Shown: positions 33,545 through 38,786 of the stretch, piece after piece
Layout: each line of letters starts with the position of its first letter
Position numbering within the stretch: the stretch's first letter is position 1
NCBI RefSeq assembly: GCF_000006405.1
Contig: NW_003200561.1
Location: 1 to 38,786 of the forward strand
Source of the DNA: Perkinsus marinus ATCC 50983
Lineage: Eukaryota > Perkinsozoa > Perkinsida > Perkinsidae
DNA: 38,786 nt
Direction: 5' to 3'
Program-made: the position numbers and the translations under genes
The notes under the pieces: model-generated
Seen by the model: only the letters and a program-made list of their open reading frames with translations
Told to the model about the DNA's origin: nothing
Database searches by the model: none

Positions 33545-35341
33545 TCATCTTTGTGACTTGTAATCGGGTAAAACAGGAACGGCAATAAGCCCGTGTTGAC
33601 GAACTAGTTTCTCATACACCACGCACATCCTCTGTGCTAAGCGCCTCAGTGGTACATTGGTGGACTTTTCAGAGGACGCTTCTTTATGGGCCTCAGAGTT
33701 GATCGCAAGCCTATGGAAGATGGCCACAGCTGCGGCACGGCAATCCTCCTCTGTTCTCAGTGATTCGTATTCCATCGTCGCATTATACAGAGGATCAAGT
33801 ATGACCCTCCCTGGGGTTGTTGGGATCTCGAAGTTCATGCCCAATTGCTGGATTGAACTGACTCTCTGGACGAACTGTGGACGAGCAGCCTCCCTGAGAA
33901 ACACAGCAAAAATAGTGTCTACCATCATGGTTACTGCTAGGCTTACATCAAGAACTCTGAATGAGGACAGTGCAAGGAGCGCGTCCTTAGGACGAATCGA
34001 AACGATTCAAACAACCATTTGAAGTTGGGCCCAACGGCCAGACATATTTCCTCAGATTTAGCCCTCGTAATGGTATATATCCCCTAACAAGGAATGCTCA
34101 AAGTGCGGTGTACAAATGGGCTGTATCTCACCCCCCTGGAGCCTTCATGACCACCGCAAGCTAAGTCGATCAATGATGACAACCACAGGCATAACGGAAG
34201 ACTCACAGCCGATTTCATCACACCAGTTGCGGATGGAATTGAGGAAACTGAAGTCTTGTTCACACCAATCGCCCCATCGAAGAGAAGTCCACAAGTGGAC
34301 GAAGAAGTGATGTGGGAGCGGAGTTTCCCCTTCCACTTTCTGACAACGCTAAGCCACAATTATGGGACAACATGAACAAAAGAACAACAACATGAGGACA
34401 CGAGGAAAGCGATGGGATCAGCAAACAGGTTCACACGTCAGTTTCGAATACAACGCGCTTCCTCCGTCGCGTGGGTAAAGCTCCTCTACGTGACGTCGGT
34501 GGAGCGCGCCAAGCTTCACGGGGCCTTGGCTTTCCGAATATCTTCCTGCGATACGCGAAGCAAAGACGAGAAGAGAAGTCAGGGATGCTGTCTGGGGTCA
34601 ACACTTTTCCATTCAAATCCTCAACCCAGCGGAGGACTTTCTCGGCAGCTTTCCAACAGTCACCATCTGAGTCTAGTCTTGTTGATTTAATGTTAGGCAA
34701 CGACAGCGGGTCTCCGACTTTCGCCGGAGTGAGCAGCAAGTGATCTCTTGTAATCGCTTCCTTCACTGTATGATTGCCGTGACTGAAGAAGACATACATA
34801 AATGACCTCAACTATGATTCGTAAGAGTAGGTGAGGATCCCGCGAGTGGACGAAGTGCCGCCTCACAATTCACATAGAAAGCTTTCATATATTCCCTTGG
34901 GGCAGATGATAGCTCTGGTGGAGAGGAAACCATCGGCAGCTTGGTAGACCCAGCGGAAGCCGTCTCCGCCGACTATACGGCAGGTTCCATCCTCCAGCTT
35001 TCGAGCCCCAAACGTATGCTGAAGTAATAACAGGATGTGCCAACACTCGGAGAATGAAAATGCCATCGCGGACGGTCCAGAGTGAACAAGGAACCTTAAA
35101 TGCCCGATGACTTTACCTGGGAATGAGTGTTGGCATCTGGTAGGGCGGCGAGGCGTCTCAGATAGGCGCCTGTCAGAGTAGAATTCGCTCTCGATCTGCT
35201 GGTCATTAGCTCACCAACAACATTATAGTCATCATCATCATCATCAACCTCATGCCCTCCCTCACTCCAAGCGGAGGTCAATGCTACCACGGTACAGTGA
35301 GTACACAACAAAACAGAGAGGAGTGTTTTGACGACCATCAT
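33545..35341 (-). CDS. Predicted secreted protein with Asp run, unknown function
   Basis: I do not recognise the family. Exon 1 (35341-35117) encodes a clear signal peptide (MMVVKTLLSVLLCTHC...), an Asp6 run and Ser/Arg-rich sequence. It splices in phase to 35018-34867 (CRIVGGDGFRWVYQAADGF), then 34782-34437 (WKAAEKVLRWVEDLNGKVL), then an exon starting at 34339 (WTSLRWGDWCEQDFSFLNSI). The last two exons are 34083-33947 and 33893-33545, ending DYKSQR. All donors and acceptors are GT-AG. The junction between the exon starting at 34339 and the one starting at 34083 is not resolved, because the straightforward choices give stops. The protein is soluble apart from the signal peptide, with many Trp, Cys and Asn residues, suggesting a secreted or lumenal globular protein. 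Lineage-specific secretion is plausible but unproven. Confidence 0.6.
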
Positions 35342-35728
35342 GAATGGAGTGTAACTACAAATGAGAATGGCCTTGTAACGTCCGTGAACATCGCCGCTAT
35401 CACTCAGGTGTGAGTTTTAGGAAGAGCGATGGAAATCGGTGGATTTTGAGCATATAAATGGCGAGCGCTATATTTTAATGGCGCGTGACTCTCCTTCAGT
35501 TCGCCACCGGGACCAAGTAGTGGTCTTCTCATGGTAGAGGAAGTCGCGGGGGTGGACGAATACTCTGACCAGAAACCACCACACCAACGGTAGAAGTGCG
35601 CTAGTCTCGACTGCAACTTCCAACGCGAGAGAGGAAATCTCGAGATAGACGGTTTTGCGGATCATTCTGATGGCGCTGATGTGGCCATTGAAATAAAGCC
35701 CATATTGCACGTTTAACAGTATTGAATA
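35342..35728. other. Upstream region of the secreted-protein gene
   Basis: This sequence lies 5' of the signal-peptide exon. Two overlapping frames on the minus strand are open for 70-80 codons, but they overlap each other, lack splice support and match nothing I know. I regard the stretch as promoter and leader. Confidence 0.3.
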
Positions 35729-35890
35729 CTCAAGGCGCCTTCAGTTTCTATGCAAATACTTGAGTATTTACGAAGAGCAATTCACAACATGCGTACTTAA
35801 GGAAAAACTCAATTCCTCAAACTTAGTTTAGGTAGAGTAAATGGTATTTGTTAGTTGGTAGTTGCTCCTGAACTTCAGGCGCCTTAAGTA
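35727..35890. mobile_element. MITE-like element with TA ends
   Basis: CTCAAGGCGCCTTCAGTTT at 35729 and the complement of the sequence ending at 35888 (CTTAAGGCGCCTGAAGTT) form inverted ends about 19 bases long with a few mismatches. They are bounded by TA on both sides. The 160-base body is AT-rich and has no coding capacity. The size, TIRs and TA dinucleotides fit a Tc1/mariner-derived MITE. Confidence 0.5.
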
Positions 35891-35944
35891 TGCTTGTGGA
35901 ACAGGCTCATTGAACACAACCACATTAAGTGAATAAGAAGAAGC

Positions 35945-36600
35945 TCAGAATTGCAAAGGCTTGTTGTCCTCGGAGCCAACTATTCTCAGCCTGCGATAAA
36001 TGAGAAAGTACACGAGACCCAAGACGATCCAGACCGCGAATACCTGAAGATTCATCAGTGCATGACGTGACGAGGTTGACTACGGGTGGTCGTCAATGGC
36101 TAGAGCTCATGAACAGGTGAACCATACGCCAGTTCATTGAGACGCACTGCTAACGTTGAGGGGCACCAACAAACGACTTCGGTACAATCATGGTACTACA
36201 ACACCGAACTCAGCGACCCACATATGATCATTGCACTCAAACCTGTATTAATTCATATTCCGAGACGAGATATGACACTTGTATGATCCTTGAGGGAGCC
36301 GCCGACTTACAGCTCTAGCTCGCATGCATTGCTGAGAGGTTGGGCGATCAAAGGTGATGACTCGAGGCTTCGGCCGGCTACTAGGGCTGGAACACTGCTC
36401 ACAACTACAGTCGTATGGATGTGTGTACACGGTCGAATCCATGGTTATACGATCGAAAATCTTATGCTACATTTACAAGTAGAGGAGTAGTAGCATTCGA
36501 GGCAACACGACACCGCAATATTGTCGGTATGCTCATTGGCCATTACGGACTCGTTAGTCGTGTTGGGGGAGTTGTCGAGATCATCGTTCAACACAACCAT
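35945..36600 (-). CDS. Probable small single-span membrane protein (exons partly resolved)
   Basis: The most secure part is the last exon, 36043-35945. After a TTCAG acceptor it encodes one hydrophobic span (VFAVWIVLGLVYFLIY) followed by basic residues and a short polar tail, the pattern of a type I membrane anchor. An exon at 36242-36197 (FECNDHMWVAEFGV) and one ending at 36311 with a strong GTAAGT donor (VPALVAGRSLESSPLIAQ) fit upstream in phase. A small exon between 36196 and 36044 is possible. The 5' end is unsure: a frame from 36600 can be joined in phase, but it lacks a signal peptide. I do not recognise the family. Confidence 0.4.
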
Positions 36601-36801
36601 AGGAGAGAAATCAAACCTTAATCTTGCTTAATTGATCATGCTGCTACGAGTTAGTATAGAGCAAAACGGTCGGGCGGGCGACGACCAAAGATATGAGGAT
36701 ACTGGCCGCCCCCAAATGAATACAGCAACTTGTTGCTGATGATATACAGCTCGAATAATCGACCGTTAAAATTAATAGCAGCAAGATAACATATACGAGA
36801 A

Positions 36802-38786
36802 TCACATGTCCTGAAACACACATGGAACACCGAGAACACTACAACTGAATGGAGCATCACCCTTATAGGCTTCATGGAGCACTGCCGTAACTTCTGTCCA
36901 CACGTCACATTGATCGCACTGTAGCCATAGACCAGTAGAATCCTTGATGGGGACGACCGACCTTGCAACCAAGAGCTGCCCTTCCTTGTCGCCACCCTCG
37001 ATCATGAAGTGTCGCATTGCAGGAAACTGCTCTGACTTGACAGTCGGTATGTCTCCCGAAACTGGGAAGACGGCAGAGGTAGTCGTCGGCTGGCTCTTAT
37101 CTCGTCCACAATAGACGTCTAACTGCTCGTCACTGAGAACTGCCAACTTGACATTAGAAATATGCACTTGTCCTCGGGGTTGGTCACTCAAAGAAGATAT
37201 CTCTACCAATTGTGCCGAGCCAGTCACTTCTTCACCTCCCATACACTTGAAAGGACCAGTCCATCGGGGCTTGAGCTTATTAATACTGTTGGCCGCAACC
37301 CAGAGTAAGTCACCCTTCTTGTAGGGAGCTAAGTTTGGAGCTCGGCGACGTCTACTCTTCTCAGCCATCTTGATGGCTGTCTTCCGCAAGCGACTCAATG
37401 TATGCTCATGAAAGGCTTTGAGCATATCCTGGAAACTCCTACGCTTAGCCTCGACGTAGCTTTTGTACTTGGCATCATCGTAATCCAACGCATTTCCATG
37501 CCTATTGATGAAGGCGTCGAGATTGGGAGGATTGGGCGGTCTTGGAGAGATCGATGGTGGTGGCTTGGGTGCTGCCGCGAAAATCAAGTCGTTGGGGGTG
37601 ATGTCGCCCGCTACTGGTGTAGAGTTCAGTGTTGAGGCCACCTGGGGAACAAGAGCATACCACGGGGAAAGAGTGACGCCTCGAGCCTGCTCATCCTCAC
37701 GGATGGCTCTGATGAGAGCCCAGAACTCCAGATGTTGGCGCTCAAGATAGCTGCGGCGGAATGCTGCATATGGAGCTTGAGCTACCACTGATATGCCTAG
37801 AGATGCCGCCCATCCAACATACATCTTGCCTGTGAAACTCCTATCTTGATCGACCACAATATATTGTGGATAACCGTGCTTGTGGAAATGGTACTCGGTG
37901 AGTAGTCTGGCAGAGTTGGCTGACTTGTCCCGTGCTAGATAGAAGGCACTGTAGCGAGATACCAGGTCGTATATATGCAGAGCATATTTGGGAACCTCGC
38001 TCTCACTCTTGGGCGTCTGTAGCAGATCTTGTCCACCGACATAGGGCACCGTTGCTACCGGACCATAGGGCTCACTTGCCGGACCTATCCAATCCAATGC
38101 TAACACGCAGTTGACATCAAAATCCTTGGGGATGACTTTTGGACGTGTATCTGGCCACACCTTGGCACCCCTGCTGCGCTGGCAACCAGGGCAGCTGCGC
38201 GAGTATGCGCGAATGGCCTTTCCTATACCTTTGTAGTAGTAGTGCTTCTCGGCATAAGCTACCAAGTACTTGGGTGGTTGATGACAGAAGTAGCTGTGGA
38301 GGTGGCTAATGACCGCATCTCTCACTGTCTCCGGAACGAAGATAGGTGACCCCGAAGGGTCGTTCTCGTTGACTGCTCGACCGACTCCCAACCGTAAGAC
38401 CTTCTGTCCTCCCTCAACTACCACCACAAATGTTGCTCGAATTTTAGCTCTCTCATCATGTGAGTAGCTTTGGAGACGTCGTTGTAGTTGCTCTGGTAGA
38501 GTAGTAGTAGACTTTTTGTTGGAATCGAGTAAGCTTAGGCATATCTGAGTGTGGGGGTCCTCGGCCTGAGCAGCGACGATCAAAGGATAGAGACCAGCTG
38601 TGACCTTGGATATCTCGTCATGCCCAACTGATTGGGGTAGAGTGTCAGTGGACCCGCTGTTTTCATCGGACGCAAACCCCACCCAATCGATACCACTCGC
38701 TTGCTCGACAACGGACGTGCCGTGAGATGCCAGAAGCTCTCGAAGGAACCGTTCGGCTTGGGGATAAGATTCACCGAAGGGATCAA
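36802..38786 (-). mobile_element. LTR-retrotransposon polyprotein, integrase end, with C-terminal CW-type zinc finger (partial at window edge)
   Basis: One frame stays open from the window edge to a stop at 36802. After a short segment that may be the end of the RNase H region, an integrase follows. It has a zinc-binding H2C2-type N-terminal region (SYFCHQPPKY... and SCPGCQRSRG), a retroviral-type integrase core, and a basic C-terminal domain with the KKGDLLWV and RWTGPF pattern of Gypsy-like elements. The last 50 residues carry GLWLQCDQCDVWTEV and a second Cys pair, matching the CW-type zinc finger that binds methylated histone H3 in host proteins. The reverse transcriptase and the other end lie outside the window, and no LTR could be identified next to the 3' end. 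The visible part looks whole, suggesting a young copy. Confidence 0.8.

Noticed and set aside
1-38786. tRNA or rRNA genes
   Set aside because: I saw no cloverleaf with the conserved A and B box promoter pattern and no rRNA-like conserved blocks on either strand.

Overview
The window looks like nuclear DNA of a unicellular eukaryote. It is gene-dense, its genes lie on both strands, and they are cut by many GT-AG introns of mostly 40-100 bases. The gene set (mitoferrin, peroxisomal-type alanine-glyoxylate aminotransferase, White-type ABC transporter, Rictor) together with the tiny phase-consistent introns suggests an alveolate protist. A perkinsid such as Perkinsus is my best guess; this is inference from style and content, not a database match.

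Region by region: 176-2854 (+) is an RND/MMPL-family membrane transporter with bacterial-looking motifs. 3382-13489 (-) is one very large multi-exon gene that I identify as Rictor, the defining scaffold subunit of TOR complex 2. One of its introns carries a 50-bp minisatellite. 13723-14618 (-) is a small predicted secreted or membrane protein rich in histidine. 14947-16732 (+) is a complete 11-exon mitochondrial carrier of the mitoferrin type. It converges on an alanine-glyoxylate aminotransferase (16995-18306, -), which is divergent from an ABCG half transporter (20707-22677, +), followed by the start of a receptor-like gene with a type-1 periplasmic-binding (ANF-receptor-like) fold (22954 onward, +).

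At 23863-23962 there are 100 Ns. After them the same block repeats: the 3' half of mitoferrin, then AGXT, ABCG and the receptor, now continuing to about 33419. The first copy has all of mitoferrin and a truncated receptor; the second has a truncated mitoferrin and the longer receptor. The two ends are complementary, so the simplest reading is one locus whose two haplotypes were joined head to tail at the gap, not a real tandem duplication. The copies differ by scattered substitutions, a palindrome expansion and a 1.8-kb DNA transposon present only in the first.

From 33545 to 35341 (-) lies a six-exon secreted protein of unknown function, then a short MITE-like palindrome and a probable small single-span membrane protein (about 35945-36600, -). 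The window ends inside an LTR-type retroelement ORF (36802 to the edge, -) encoding an integrase with an apparent C-terminal CW-type zinc finger, a chromatin-reader module.

The host genes do not form an operon. Functionally they cover membrane transport (MMPL, ABCG), mitochondrial iron import (mitoferrin), glyoxylate/amino-acid metabolism (AGXT), growth signalling (Rictor/TORC2) and possible environmental sensing (receptor).
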